This document shows, in pieces, positions 53,700-62,788 of a stretch of 64,000 nt of DNA. A program made the position numbers and the translations under genes. The notes below the pieces were generated by a model that saw only the letters and a program-made list of their open reading frames with translations, did not search any database and had not been told where the DNA came from. The stretch covers positions 360,924 to 424,923 of the forward strand of contig NZ_PJZH01000003.1 of assembly GCF_002858715.1 (NCBI RefSeq). Direction: 5' to 3'. Position 1 is the stretch's first letter. Each line of letters begins with the position of its first letter. Source of the stretch: Chimaeribacter coloradensis. GTDB taxonomy: Bacteria > Pseudomonadota > Gammaproteobacteria > Enterobacterales > Enterobacteriaceae.

Positions 53700-53761
53700 G
53701 TGCGCCACGCAGCGCCGATGAGCTTTCAGAAAGTTAATCAGCGCACTCGCAAGAGGCGTAA

Positions 53762-53854
53762 GGTGAGGTGGCCGAGAGGCTGAAGGCGCTCCCCTGCTAA
53801 GGGAGTATGCGGTCAAAAGCTGCATCGAGGGTTCGAATCCCTCCCTCACCGCCA
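53762..53854 (+). tRNA. serV: tRNA-Ser (anticodon GCU)
   Basis: 93 nt with a long variable arm, class II. Acceptor stem GGTGAGG / CCTCACC, anticodon stem-loop CTCCC-CTGCTAA-GGGAG (anticodon GCT in DNA), T arm GAGGGTTCGAATCCCTC, encoded CCA end. Same position, downstream of csrA, as in E. coli. Confidence 0.97.
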
Positions 53855-53860
53855 TTTAAT

Positions 53861-53937
53861 GCATCCATAGCTCAGCTGGATAGAGTACTCGGCTACGAAC
53901 CGAGCGGTCGGAGGTTCGAATCCTCCTGGATGCACCA
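53861..53937 (+). tRNA. tRNA-Arg (anticodon ACG), copy 1
   Basis: 77 nt, acceptor GCATCCA / TGGATGC, D-loop AGCTCAGCTGGATAGAGT, anticodon stem-loop CTCGG-CTACGAA-CCGAG, T arm GGAGGTTCGAATCCTCC, encoded CCA. A34 is expected to be edited to inosine by TadA to read CGU/CGC/CGA. Confidence 0.97.
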
Positions 53938-54024
53938 TACTTTTGTATGGACGTGTGAATGTGGTCTTAGCAACACCATACCAAACCTGTAACAAGGTAA
54001 GCAGTACCAAAAAGTATTTCCGTT

Positions 54025-54101
54025 GCATCCATAGCTCAGCTGGATAGAGTACTCGGCTACGAACCGAGCGGTCGGAGGTTCGAATCCTCCTGGATGCACC
54101 A
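54025..54101 (+). tRNA. tRNA-Arg (anticodon ACG), copy 2
   Basis: 77 nt, identical in sequence to copy 1. Separated from it by 87 nt of unrelated spacer. Confidence 0.97.
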
Positions 54102-54159
54102 TCTTTTACTTTCACGGAAACATGAGTTCCGGGAAAGGCGCAGTAAGAAAATCACCTAT

Positions 54160-54236
54160 GCATCCATAGCTCAGCTGGATAGAGTACTCGGCTACGAACC
54201 GAGCGGTCGGAGGTTCGAATCCTCCTGGATGCACCA
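54160..54236 (+). tRNA. tRNA-Arg (anticodon ACG), copy 3
   Basis: 77 nt, identical to copies 1 and 2; 58-nt spacer from copy 2. E. coli has four arginine copies in this operon, this genome three in the window. Confidence 0.97.
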
Positions 54237-54713
54237 TTTTCTTTACATCCCTTCTGTTTTACCCGCTCTCTGTTCTCTTTGTTAAAAACCCCGTATTTAT
54301 CCCTGCTTCACAAGCACGACATCACGCTTCTTTTTCTGATTCTCCCTTTGATTCACCTGCAGTGACATAAGTTATTCTTTGTTTCTATTTGGACTGCTCC
54401 AGCCCTGCTTTTTACTATGCTGTTTTCTGCTACCTATTTTCCCCGTGTTACCCGCCCATGCCATAGGCCATGCTTTCAACGCGTGCCATTCTGTTTATTC
54501 TGAAAATTCATTGTGTTAACCGGTGATTAAACCACCGTTTTTTACTGCCTTGCGCAGTTGATTTATGTTTTATAGGGAGTTTTTCAGGCCGGGTATTTTG
54601 CGGTTGATTGATTGTCTGTGCCACTTCGTTTCCGCCAATTAACCAATATGCGACATTCAAAAGACTTTACGCTAAAGTAGTTTTTCTCTTTTTCAGTGAA
54701 TGCGGAGTACACG
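54237..54713. other. AT-rich 477-bp gap after the tRNA operon
   Basis: No gene seen on either strand. The tract is T-rich on the plus strand with few purine runs. A small stem CGGTG / CACCG followed by six T (54521-54543) could end the tRNA transcript. No direct repeat of the tRNA 3' end and no integrase gene are present, so there is no sign of an occupied attachment site. Confidence 0.55.
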
Positions 54714-55280
54714 ATGTACGATCGTTACGAAGGACTGATATTCGATATGGATGGCACCATATTGGATACCGAACCGACTCACCGCAAGGCCTGGCATCAT
54801 GTGCTGACAAAATACGGTATGCACTATGACGCAGAGACCCTGACGGCACTGAATGGCTCACCGACCTGGCGGGTTGCCCAGGCGATTATTGATGCGCACC
54901 ACGCCACGCTGGATGCCCATCAGCTGGCCGCAGAGAAAACGGCGGCCGTCAAAGAGATGCTGTTTGACAGTGTCCGCCCGCTGCCGTTGATTGAGGTTGT
55001 TAAAGCCTATCATGGCCGCCGCCCGATGGCGGTCGGCACCGGCAGTGAGCACAGCATGGCGGATGCCCTGTTGCGGCACCTCGGGTTGCGTGATTGCTTC
55101 CAGGCGATTGTGGGGGCCAATGATGTCAGCCACTATAAGCCTGCGCCGGATACTTTTTTACGCTGTGCCGAATTAATCGGGGTGCCTGCTGCGAAGTGCG
55201 TGGTGTTTGAAGATGCGGATTTCGGCATTGAAGCGGCAACACGCGCCGGGATGGCGTATGTGGATGTGCGCACTTTGTGA
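54714..55280 (+). CDS. yqaB: YqaB, fructose-1-phosphatase-like HAD phosphatase
   Basis: HAD-superfamily sugar phosphatase; the E. coli homologue acts on fructose-1-phosphate and 6-phosphogluconate. 188 aa. Motif I LIFDMDGTILDTEPTHRKAW, motif II VGTGSEH, Lys in HYKPAPDTF, motif IV VVFEDADFGI. ATG 54714 with GGAG 7 nt upstream. The stop overlaps yqaA. Confidence 0.94.
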   Translation: MYDRYEGLIFDMDGTILDTEPTHRKAWHHVLTKYGMHYDAETLTALNGSPTWRVAQAIIDAHHATLDAHQLAAEKTAAVKEMLFDSVRPLPLIEVVKAYHGRRPMAVGTGSEHSMADALLRHLGLRDCFQAIVGANDVSHYKPAPDTFLRCAELIGVPAAKCVVFEDADFGIEAATRAGMAYVDVRTL

Positions 55281-55705
55281 GTGGCACGCTGGCCGTTGCA
55301 TCGTTATTTGGCAGCAGTTTTCTTAGCGCAACGCTGTTGCCGGGAAATTCAGAAATTCTGTTGGTCGCTTTACTCACTGCCGGCGATACCGCACCGGCAG
55401 CGTTGGTGTTGTCTGCAACGGCAGGCAACACCCTGGGCGGCCTGACAAATGTGGTAATAGGACGCTTTCTGCCGGCGGCGTCTGTCCAGCGGGGGCATCA
55501 GCTCGCCTCCGCCTGGCTGACCCGCTTTGGGCCTGCTGCGCTGTTGCTCAGCTGGGTTCCGGTAGTCGGCGATATGTTATGTGTGTTCGCAGGCTGGCTG
55601 CGTATGCCCTGGTTACCGGTGGCGTTTTTTCTCTGCCTGGGCAAGGGCCTCCGTTATCTTGTGCTGGCTTATCTGACTTTACAGGGGTTGTCCTGGTGGC
55701 ATTGA
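55277..55705 (+). CDS. yqaA: YqaA, DedA/VTT-type inner-membrane protein
   Basis: 142-aa membrane protein, same length as E. coli YqaA. Re-entrant motif FLSATLLPGNSEILLVALL and LLLSWVPVVGDMLC(V)FAGW are typical of SNARE-associated (VTT) proteins, a group that includes lipid scramblases/flippases; the role of YqaA itself is unknown. GTG start overlapping the yqaB stop (GTGA), so coupled. Confidence 0.92.
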   Translation: MSGTLAVASLFGSSFLSATLLPGNSEILLVALLTAGDTAPAALVLSATAGNTLGGLTNVVIGRFLPAASVQRGHQLASAWLTRFGPAALLLSWVPVVGDMLCVFAGWLRMPWLPVAFFLCLGKGLRYLVLAYLTLQGLSWWH

Positions 55706-55778
55706 ACAGAACAAACAGCCCGGGGCAACCTGGCTATTCTGCTTACACGTTATCGTTTTTTGAGAGCGGGAGGTCGAT

Positions 55779-57344
55779 TTGATCCCGGACGTATCCAAGG
55801 CACTTTCATGGCTGGAAGCGCATCCTCAGGCAATTAAAGGCATCCGCCGTGGTATTGAGCGTGAAACGCTGCGGGTAAACGCAGACGGTTCGCTGGCCGG
55901 CACCGGGCACCCTGAAGCCCTGGGGGCGGCATTGACGCATGAGTGGATTACCACAGACTTTGCGGAAACGCTGTTAGAATTTATCACGCCGGTGGATGGG
56001 GACATTGATCATCTGCTGACGTTCCTGCGTGATATTCACCGTCATACCGCCCGCACGTTAGGCGAAGAGCGGATGTGGCCGCTGAGTATGCCCTGTTTCG
56101 TCGGTGATGAGCAGGAAATCGAGCTGGCCCAATACGGCACCTCCAACATCGGGCAGATGAAAACCCTGTACCGTGAGGGGCTGAAAAACCGTTACGGCGC
56201 GCTGATGCAGATTATCTCCGGCGTTCACTACAACTTCTCCCTGCCGCTTGCCTTCTGGCAGGCGCGGCTGGGTGTGAAAGATGCGGAAAGCGGTAAAGAG
56301 GAGATTTCGGCCGGCTATTTCAGCCTGATCCGTAACTACTACCGCTTTGGCTGGGTGATCCCTTACCTGTTCGGGGCTTCGCCAGCGATCTGCTCCTCTT
56401 TCCTGAAAGGGCGGGAGAGTGCGCTGCCTTTCGAACGTGATGAAAAAGGCATGTGCTACCTGCCTTATGCCACCTCGTTGCGCCTGAGTGACCTGGGCTA
56501 TACCAATAAATCGCAGAGCAATCTGGGCATTACGTTTAACGACCTCAACACCTATGTTGCCGGGCTGAAGAAGGCGATCCGTACGCCTTCCGAAGAGTAC
56601 GCGGCAATGGGGACGAAGCGTGATGGCCGTTATCTGCAGCTGAATACCAACGTGCTGCAGATTGAGAACGAACTCTACGCACCGATTCGCCCGAAGCGGG
56701 TAACCCGCCGTGGCGAAACGCCGTCTGATGCGCTGATGCGCGGCGGCATTGAGTATATTGAAGTCCGTTCGCTGGACATCAACCCCTTCTCCCCGGTCGG
56801 TGTGGACATCACCCAGGCACGTTTCCTGGACCTGTTCCTGATCTGGTGTGCGCTGGCGGATGCGCCGGAAATGAGCAGCGAAGAGCTGCTCTGTACCCGT
56901 AAAAACTGGAACCGGGTGATCCTCGAAGGGCGTAAGCCGGGCCAGACCATCGGCATCGGTTGTGAAACGTCGCATGAACCGCTGGTTGATGTCGGTAAAT
57001 CGCTGTTTGCCGATTTACGCCGTGTGGCGGAAGTGCTGGATAAGGTCAATGGCGATCGCCAGTATCAGGGGGCCTGCGATGAGCTGGTCGCGTCATTTGA
57101 CGATCCTGATTTGACATATTCCGCCCGGATATTGCAGGCTATGAAAGAGAATGGTCTGAAAGGGGTCGGGCTGGCACTGGCTGAGCAGTACCGCCAGATG
57201 CTGAGCGAAGAGCCTTTGGAAATCCTCACGGATGACCAGCTGGCAGCAGAGCAGCGGGCTTCACTACAGCGGCAGAAAGAGTTGGAAGCAGCGGATACGT
57301 TGAGTTTTGATGAGTTTCTGACGCAGGTAAATGCGGCAAAATAA
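55779..57344 (+). CDS. gshA: GshA, glutamate-cysteine ligase
   Basis: First step of glutathione synthesis. 521 aa. [50 protein letters not shown] and the ATP-binding [12 protein letters not shown]. The start is TTG, as in E. coli gshA, with GGGAGG 5-6 nt upstream; this rare start is thus conserved and may limit expression. No plus-strand terminator follows: the hairpin after it belongs to MicA on the other strand. Confidence 0.97.
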   Translation: MIPDVSKALSWLEAHPQAIKGIRRGIERETLRVNADGSLAGTGHPEALGAALTHEWITTDFAETLLEFITPVDGDIDHLLTFLRDIHRHTARTLGEERMWPLSMPCFVGDEQEIELAQYGTSNIGQMKTLYREGLKNRYGALMQIISGVHYNFSLPLAFWQARLGVKDAESGKEEISAGYFSLIRNYYRFGWVIPYLFGASPAICSSFLKGRESALPFERDEKGMCYLPYATSLRLSDLGYTNKSQSNLGITFNDLNTYVAGLKKAIRTPSEEYAAMGTKRDGRYLQLNTNVLQIENELYAPIRPKRVTRRGETPSDALMRGGIEYIEVRSLDINPFSPVGVDITQARFLDLFLIWCALADAPEMSSEELLCTRKNWNRVILEGRKPGQTIGIGCETSHEPLVDVGKSLFADLRRVAEVLDKVNGDRQYQGACDELVASFDDPDLTYSARILQAMKENGLKGVGLALAEQYRQMLSEEPLEILTDDQLAAEQRASLQRQKELEAADTLSFDEFLTQVNAAK

Positions 57345-57347
57345 AAG

Positions 57348-57421
57348 AAAAAGGCCACAGTCACTGTGGCCAAATATACATCGCTGATAACAGAGATGAT
57401 GATAACAAATGCGCGTCTTTC
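57348..57421 (-). ncRNA. micA: MicA (SraD), sigma-E-dependent Hfq-binding sRNA
   Basis: On the minus strand the RNA begins GAAAGACGCGCATTTGTTAT, the conserved MicA 5' end that pairs with the ompA leader, and ends with the terminator stem GGCCACAG / CTGTGGCC (57353-57371) and a U run. It is encoded between gshA and luxS opposite to both, exactly as in E. coli, so it is antisense to the leader of a gshA-luxS read-through or long luxS transcript. In E. coli it represses ompA and other porin mRNAs on envelope stress. Confidence 0.93.
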
Positions 57422-57427
57422 ACTAAT

Positions 57428-57456
57428 TAAGACCCGCTGCATGTGAAAAGGTTTCC
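57428..57456 (-). promoter_or_regulatory. Sigma-E-like promoter of micA
   Basis: Minus strand: GGAAACC, about 16 nt, GTCTTA, 7 nt before the micA start. It resembles the sigma-E pattern of the degP promoter (12867-12893). Confidence 0.6.
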
Positions 57457-57499
57457 TGAGTTCGCAAAAATATCTTTTTTTCCTGAAGGAGGTGACACG

Positions 57500-58015
57500 A
57501 TGCCATTGTTGGATAGCTTTACTGTAGATCATACCCGGATGGCCGCACCTGCCGTTCGTGTCGCAAAAACGATGCATACACCGCATGGCGATACCCTGAC
57601 CGTGTTTGATCTGCGTTTCTGCCGGCCGAATCTGGAAGTGATGCCGGAGCGCGGTATCCATACGCTGGAGCATCTTTTTGCCGGCTTCATGCGCAATCAC
57701 CTCAATGGGGATGGCGTAGAGATCATCGATATTTCCCCAATGGGTTGCCGTACCGGGTTTTACATGAGCCTGATCGGTACGCCGGAAGAGCAGCGTGTGG
57801 CCGATGCCTGGAAAGCGGCAATGGCAGACGTGCTGAAAGTCTCTGACCAGCGCGCCATCCCGGAGCTGAACGAGTATCAGTGCGGCACCTACCAGATGCA
57901 CTCCCTGGAAGAAGCGCAGGAGATCGCGCGTCACATCCTCGACCACGAGGTGGTTGTAAACCGTAACGACGATCTGGCGTTGCCGAAAGATAAACTGCAA
58001 GAACTGCACATCTAG
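57500..58015 (+). CDS. luxS: LuxS, S-ribosylhomocysteine lyase
   Basis: Splits S-ribosylhomocysteine (made by MtnN) into homocysteine and DPD, the precursor of autoinducer AI-2. 171 aa. Metal ligands His54 and His58 in [11 protein letters not shown] and the Cys of [10 protein letters not shown]; active-site Cys in MGCRTGFYM. The ribosome site is an almost complete anti-16S match (AAGGAGGTGA, 57486-57495), 4 nt before ATG 57500. Confidence 0.98.
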   Translation: MPLLDSFTVDHTRMAAPAVRVAKTMHTPHGDTLTVFDLRFCRPNLEVMPERGIHTLEHLFAGFMRNHLNGDGVEIIDISPMGCRTGFYMSLIGTPEEQRVADAWKAAMADVLKVSDQRAIPELNEYQCGTYQMHSLEEAQEIARHILDHEVVVNRNDDLALPKDKLQELHI

Positions 58016-58034
58016 TTCAGTACGCCGCAGTAAC

Positions 58035-58063
58035 AAAAAAGACGCGATAATCGCGTCTTTTTT
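58035..58063. terminator. Bidirectional terminator between luxS and corB
   Basis: AAAAAAGACGCGA / TCGCGTCTTTTTT with loop TAA; serves both convergent genes. Confidence 0.9.
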
Positions 58064-58091
58064 ATTGGGCCGGCGGCAGCAACCTGGCCTG

Positions 58092-59381
58092 TCAGTGCTG
58101 CTCCACGCTGGCGCGGATGGGCTGAACAGGGGTCACGCGCACTTGCTTGATCATGTTGTCCTGCACGTCGAGGATCTGGATGTCATAATTTTCTACCCGG
58201 ATCTCGGTGTTGACCGGCGGGATCTCTTCCAGCACTTCCAGCAGCATGCCGTTAATGGTCCGCGCATCCTCAGCCGGCAGGCGCCAGTTAAAGGCCTTAT
58301 TGAGTTCGCGCACATTGGCGCTGCCCTCAATCAGCACGGACCCATCGCTTTGCGGCGTGACCTCTTCTGCCAGGGTAGGGGACATGGAGGTGGTGAAATC
58401 CCCCACGATCTCTTCGAGAATATCCTCTACCGTGACCAGCCCCTGAATATCCCCATACTCATCCACCACAATGCCGACCTTCTCTTTATTGCGCTGGAAC
58501 TTCACCAGCTGGATGTTCAGCGGCGTGCCCTCAGGAATAAAGTAGATCTCATCAGCGGCGCGTAACAGGTTCTCTTTATTGAACTCTTTTTTCTCGGTCA
58601 TCAGGCGGTAAGCCTCACGCACGCGCAGCATCCCGATTACATCGTCGAGAGAGGCGCGGTAAAGCACAATGCGCCCGTGGGGCGAGTGGGTCAGCTGGCG
58701 CATGATCGACTTCCAGTCGTCATTGATATCAATACCGACGATTTCATTGCGCGGCACCATGATGTCATTGACCGACACACTCTCCAGATCCAGTACCGAG
58801 AGCAGCATGTCCTGATTGCGGCGTGAAATCTGGGAGCGGGACTCGTTTACAATGGTGCGCAGCTCCTCTTTGCTGACGGCATCACTGAGGTGAACGTTGG
58901 TTTTAATGCCGAACAGGCGCATCAGCAGGCGCGAAAGCGTATTGAGCACCCAGACCAGCGGCAGCATGATTTTTTGCAGCGGCATCAGCAGCAGGCTGCT
59001 TGGAAACGCGATCCGCTCCGGGTAGAGCGCGGCAAAGGTCTTGGGCAGCACTTCAGCAAACAGCAGCACGGCAAAGGTCAGCACACCGGTGGCAATGGCG
59101 ACCCCGGCGTCCCCATACAGCCGCATACCCACAATGGTGGCCAGCGCGGAGGCCAGAATATTGACCAGGTTATTGCCGATCAGCACCAGGCTTATCAGGC
59201 GGTCAGGTTGCTGAAGCAGTTTTTCCACCCGGCGCGCGGCGCGGTTCCCCTGTTTGGCCTGATGGCGTAGCCGGTAGCGGTTAAGCGTCATCATGCCGGT
59301 TTCAGAGGCGGAAAAATAAGCGGAAACGATGATCATAATGACCAGCGTAATAATCAGGGTGCCTGTAGAGACATGCTCCAA
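58092..59381 (-). CDS. corB: CorB (YfjD), CNNM/CorC-family membrane protein
   Basis: Magnesium/cobalt-related transporter of the HlyC/CorC (CNNM) family. 429 aa: DUF21 membrane domain (SAYFSASETGMMTLNRYRL), two CBS domains (IMVPRNEIVGIDINDDW and VKFQRNKEKVGIVVDEYGD), CorC/HlyC C-terminal domain. Family similarity begins at EHVSTGTL, and a TTG at 59381 there has AAGGAAG 6 nt upstream, so I choose TTG; 49 earlier open codons would overlap ypjD. Confidence 0.93.
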   Translation of the reverse strand: MEHVSTGTLIITLVIMIIVSAYFSASETGMMTLNRYRLRHQAKQGNRAARRVEKLLQQPDRLISLVLIGNNLVNILASALATIVGMRLYGDAGVAIATGVLTFAVLLFAEVLPKTFAALYPERIAFPSSLLLMPLQKIMLPLVWVLNTLSRLLMRLFGIKTNVHLSDAVSKEELRTIVNESRSQISRRNQDMLLSVLDLESVSVNDIMVPRNEIVGIDINDDWKSIMRQLTHSPHGRIVLYRASLDDVIGMLRVREAYRLMTEKKEFNKENLLRAADEIYFIPEGTPLNIQLVKFQRNKEKVGIVVDEYGDIQGLVTVEDILEEIVGDFTTSMSPTLAEEVTPQSDGSVLIEGSANVRELNKAFNWRLPAEDARTINGMLLEVLEEIPPVNTEIRVENYDIQILDVQDNMIKQVRVTPVQPIRASVEQH

Positions 59382-59446
59382 CGCGGTCTTCCTTATAACA
59401 ATGAGTGAACTCCCCATCAGGGGAGTATACGTATTCAGATGATGGG

Positions 59447-60238
59447 TCAGCCTACCATGATCTGCTGAATCAGCCGGCTGCCGAAGTAAGCCAATGTAAG
59501 CAGGACGGCACCCGCCATGCTGAACCACACCACGCGGCGGCCGCGCCAGCCTTCATGGTAGTGCCCCCACAACAGAACAACATAGACAAACCACGCCATA
59601 ATCGACAGCACTGCCTTATGAACGTTCTCTTTGCTGAACAGGTTATCCATGTAGAACAGGCCGGTGCAGAGCGTCAGCGTCAGCAGGACAACGCCGACCT
59701 GCGTGATATGAAACAGCTTACGCTCAATACTCATCAGCGGCGGCATATCAGACGCAAAAGAGAGCCGTTTATTCTTCAGCAGGTAGTCGAGCCAGGCGAG
59801 CTGAAACGCATAGAGCGCCGCGATAATCAGGGTGGAATAGGAGAACAGCGACAACCCGATATGCACCAGCAGGCCGGGGCTGGACTCAAGATGGGTAATA
59901 AACTCCCCCGGCAACAGCCCGACAAAAATCAGGTTGATTAAGGCGAAGCTATACACAATTGGTAACAAAAACCAGCCGCGGTTGCGCGAGGCGACCACCG
60001 TCATCACGGTACAAATGATCAGGCTGACCATTGAGCCGATGTTCACCAGGCTCAGGTTCTGGCCGGTATTGACCCCAAAAATACGCTGCTCCAGAGCTAT
60101 CGCATGGCTAATCAGCGCCACGGCCGCGCAGAACAGCGCCAGGCGGCGGAACCCGCTCTGTTGCCGCACCAGGCTGGGGAGGATCAGCGCAAGGCTGAGC
60201 AAGTAGGCAATCATGGCCACGAAGGCAGGAATCGGCAT
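59447..60238 (-). CDS. ypjD: YpjD, CcsA/HemX-like membrane protein
   Basis: 263-aa protein with about eight membrane segments and a cytochrome-c-assembly (CcsA-like) domain: GLLVHIGLSLFSYSTLI and the conserved WGHYHEGWRGRRVVWF. E. coli relates it to cobalt/magnesium sensitivity together with CorB; the mechanism is unclear. ATG at 60238. Upstream of corB on the same strand and divergent from ffh. Confidence 0.92.
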   Translation of the reverse strand: MPIPAFVAMIAYLLSLALILPSLVRQQSGFRRLALFCAAVALISHAIALEQRIFGVNTGQNLSLVNIGSMVSLIICTVMTVVASRNRGWFLLPIVYSFALINLIFVGLLPGEFITHLESSPGLLVHIGLSLFSYSTLIIAALYAFQLAWLDYLLKNKRLSFASDMPPLMSIERKLFHITQVGVVLLTLTLCTGLFYMDNLFSKENVHKAVLSIMAWFVYVVLLWGHYHEGWRGRRVVWFSMAGAVLLTLAYFGSRLIQQIMVG

Positions 60239-60403
60239 AAGGTGTCGTCGGGTATCAGAAAATAAGTCAGAGGGTCAGTATAACGTCAGCGGCGTCACGC
60301 TCCAACCGTTCCCCTACGGCGGGGCAGAGATCGCCCGGACTTCGTGTTATAATCCCGCCATTGTGTCGCCAAGGCGGCCTGTCATTACGTTGAGCAAGAG
60401 ACG

Positions 60404-61765
60404 ATGTTTGATAATTTAACTGATCGATTGTCGCGCACACTGCGCAATATCAGCGGCCGCGGGCGGCTGACCGAAGAGAATATCAAAGAGACGCTGCGTG
60501 AAGTGCGCATGGCATTGCTGGAGGCGGATGTCGCGCTGCCGGTGGTGCGTGACTTCATTAACCGGGTCAAAGAGAGCGCGGTTGGCGTTGAAGTTAACAA
60601 GAGCCTGACGCCGGGCCAGGAGTTCGTCAAAATCGTTAAAAACGAGTTGATGAACGCCATGGGCGAGGCCAACTCTGAACTCAACCTGGCGGCCCAGCCG
60701 CCGGCTGTGGTGCTGATGGCGGGCCTTCAGGGGGCCGGTAAAACCACCAGCGTCGGGAAGCTCGGTAAATTCCTGCGTGAAAAGCGCAAGAAGAAAGTCC
60801 TGGTTGTCTCTGCGGACGTTTACCGCCCGGCGGCGATTAAACAGCTGGAGACCCTGGCTGAACAGGTAGGGGTGGATTTCTTCCCGTCCGATGCGCAGGA
60901 AAAGCCGGTTGATATCGTCACCCGCGCACTGCAACAGGCCAAACTCAAATTTTATGATGTCCTCCTCGTGGATACCGCAGGCCGCCTGCACGTCGACGAA
61001 GCGATGATGGACGAGATCAAACAGGTTCATGCCGCGATTAACCCGGTAGAAACCCTGTTTGTGGTCGATGCGATGACCGGCCAGGATGCGGCCAACACCG
61101 CCAAAGCCTTTAATGAAGCGCTGCCGCTGACCGGCGTTGTGCTGACCAAAGTCGACGGTGACGCCCGTGGCGGTGCCGCGCTCTCTATCCGCCACATCAC
61201 CGGCAAGCCGATCAAGTTCCTGGGTGTGGGTGAGAAAACCGAGGCCCTGGAGCCGTTCCACCCTGACCGGGTCGCCTCGCGCATCCTGGGCATGGGCGAC
61301 GTCCTGTCGCTGATTGAGGATATCGAAAGCAAGGTTGACCGCGCACAGGCGGAGAAACTGGCGTCCAAACTGAAAAAGGGCGACGGCTTCGACCTGACCG
61401 ACTTCCTGGAGCAGCTGAAGCAGATGCGTAATATGGGCGGTATGGCCAGTATGCTCAGCAAGCTGCCGGGTGCCGGCCAGCTGCCGGACAACGTCAAATC
61501 ACAAATGGATGACAAAGTGCTGGTGCGGATGGAGGCGATCATCAACTCCATGACGCTGAAAGAGCGCGCCAAGCCCGAAATCATCAAAGGTTCCCGCAAG
61601 CGCCGCATCGCGCTGGGCGCAGGTATGCAGGTGCAGGATGTCAACCGGCTGCTGAAGCAGTTTGACGAAATGCAGCGCATGATGAAGAAAATGAAGAAGG
61701 GTGGCATGGCTAAAATGATGCGTGGCATGAAAGGCATGATGCCGCCCGGTTTCCCTGGTCGTTAA
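60404..61765 (+). CDS. ffh: Ffh, signal recognition particle protein
   Basis: SRP54 homologue that binds signal peptides and 4.5S RNA. 453 aa: N domain; G domain with GLQGAGKTTSVGKLG, DTAGRLHVD and TKVDGDARGGAAL; C-terminal M domain rich in Met (MQRMMKKMKKGGMAKMMRGM). A TATAAT at 60348-60353 may be the -10 of its promoter. Divergent from ypjD. Confidence 0.98.
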   Translation: MFDNLTDRLSRTLRNISGRGRLTEENIKETLREVRMALLEADVALPVVRDFINRVKESAVGVEVNKSLTPGQEFVKIVKNELMNAMGEANSELNLAAQPPAVVLMAGLQGAGKTTSVGKLGKFLREKRKKKVLVVSADVYRPAAIKQLETLAEQVGVDFFPSDAQEKPVDIVTRALQQAKLKFYDVLLVDTAGRLHVDEAMMDEIKQVHAAINPVETLFVVDAMTGQDAANTAKAFNEALPLTGVVLTKVDGDARGGAALSIRHITGKPIKFLGVGEKTEALEPFHPDRVASRILGMGDVLSLIEDIESKVDRAQAEKLASKLKKGDGFDLTDFLEQLKQMRNMGGMASMLSKLPGAGQLPDNVKSQMDDKVLVRMEAIINSMTLKERAKPEIIKGSRKRRIALGAGMQVQDVNRLLKQFDEMQRMMKKMKKGGMAKMMRGMKGMMPPGFPGR

Positions 61766-61815
61766 CCCCGGATTATTTATTTACAGCGGCGCGCGGCAAC
61801 TTTGTACGCTTTAGA

Positions 61816-61843
61816 TTGCTTTTTGCGCCAAAATGAGTAAAAT
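61816..61843 (+). promoter_or_regulatory. Candidate promoter of the rpsP operon
   Basis: TTGCTT, 16-nt spacer, TAAAAT, then a GC-containing discriminator; about 75 nt before rpsP. Confidence 0.5.
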
Positions 61844-61865
61844 TTTCGGGCTTTTTATATTGCAC

Positions 61866-61900
61866 CCGGGCCCCGTTCCCTCAATGGGGCCCGGCTGTTT
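61866..61900 (+). terminator. GC-rich hairpin between promoter and rpsP (attenuator candidate)
   Basis: 9-bp perfect stem CCGGGCCCC / GGGGCCCGG with an 11-nt loop, then CTGTTTTATT. Lying between the candidate rpsP promoter and rpsP, it would trim transcription into rpsP-rimM-trmD-rplS. Confidence 0.6.
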
Positions 61901-61920
61901 TATTAACTAAAGAGGATGTT

Positions 61921-62169
61921 ATGGTAACAATTCGTTTGGCACGTGGCGGCGCGAAAAAGCGTCCGTTCTATCAAGTAGTAGTCACCGACAGCCGCAATGC
62001 GCGTGACGGTCGTTTCATCGAGCGCGTTGGTTTCTTCAACCCGATCGCTTCTGGTCAGGCTGAAGGTCTGCGTCTGGACCTGGACCGCATTGAGCACTGG
62101 GTTGGTCAGGGTGCTACCGTTTCTGATCGCGTTCACGCGCTGATCAAAGACGCTAAGAAAGCAGCTTAA
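61921..62169 (+). CDS. rpsP: RpsP, 30S ribosomal protein S16 (bS16)
   Basis: 82 aa. [20 protein letters not shown] is the S16 signature, followed by [20 protein letters not shown] lies before the ATG. First gene of rpsP-rimM-trmD-rplS; preferred-codon bias marks high expression. Confidence 0.99.
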   Translation: MVTIRLARGGAKKRPFYQVVVTDSRNARDGRFIERVGFFNPIASGQAEGLRLDLDRIEHWVGQGATVSDRVHALIKDAKKAA

Positions 62170-62187
62170 TCTGTCGCGGTGGCAACG

Positions 62188-62736
62188 ATGAGCAAGCAAC
62201 TCAAACCGGTAGCACCTACGCAGCCGATTGTACTCGGTAAAATGGGGTCTACTTACGGCATTCGTGGTTGGCTCAGAGTGTTTTCATCCACCGAAAACGC
62301 TGAAAGCATTTTTGATTACCAGCCCTGGTTTATCCAGAAAGGCGGTAAGTGGCAGCTTGTCGAGTTGGAAGACTGGAAGCGCCACAGTCAGGATCTGATC
62401 ATCAAAGTCAAAGGCATTGACGATCGGGATGCCGCGCATCTGCTGACGAATTGCGAAATCGTCGTGGATTCCGGGCAATTGCCGCCTCTGGAAGAGGATG
62501 ATTACTACTGGAAAGACCTGATGGGCTGCCAGGTAGTCACCACAACCGGGTACGAGCTGGGTAAAGTCATCGATATGATGGAAACCGGCTCAAACGACGT
62601 CATGGTCGTGCGGGCAAACCTGAAAGATGCATTCGGCATGAAGGAGCGGCTGGTTCCGTTTCTTCATGGGCAGGTTATCAAGAAAGTCGATCTCACTGCT
62701 CAAGTGATTGAAGTAGATTGGGATCCTGGTTTTTGA
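62188..62736 (+). CDS. rimM: RimM, 16S rRNA processing protein
   Basis: 30S maturation factor that binds S19 and the 16S 3' domain. 182 aa, as in E. coli. N-terminal domain ([20 protein letters not shown]) and PRC-barrel ([14 protein letters not shown]...ERLVPFL). I start at ATG 62188 (MSKQLKP); an in-frame GTG at 62179 is less likely. 18 nt after rpsP. Confidence 0.97.
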   Translation: MSKQLKPVAPTQPIVLGKMGSTYGIRGWLRVFSSTENAESIFDYQPWFIQKGGKWQLVELEDWKRHSQDLIIKVKGIDDRDAAHLLTNCEIVVDSGQLPPLEEDDYYWKDLMGCQVVTTTGYELGKVIDMMETGSNDVMVVRANLKDAFGMKERLVPFLHGQVIKKVDLTAQVIEVDWDPGF

Positions 62737-62788
62737 CCTCCGATTTGACCGGAAAAGATGAGTGGAACGGCAGCATGGGGATGGGCAA

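Noticed and set aside
54237..54713. Integrated element or attachment site after the tRNA-Arg array
   Set aside because: No integrase, no repeat of the tRNA 3' end, and the next gene (yqaB) is the normal neighbour.
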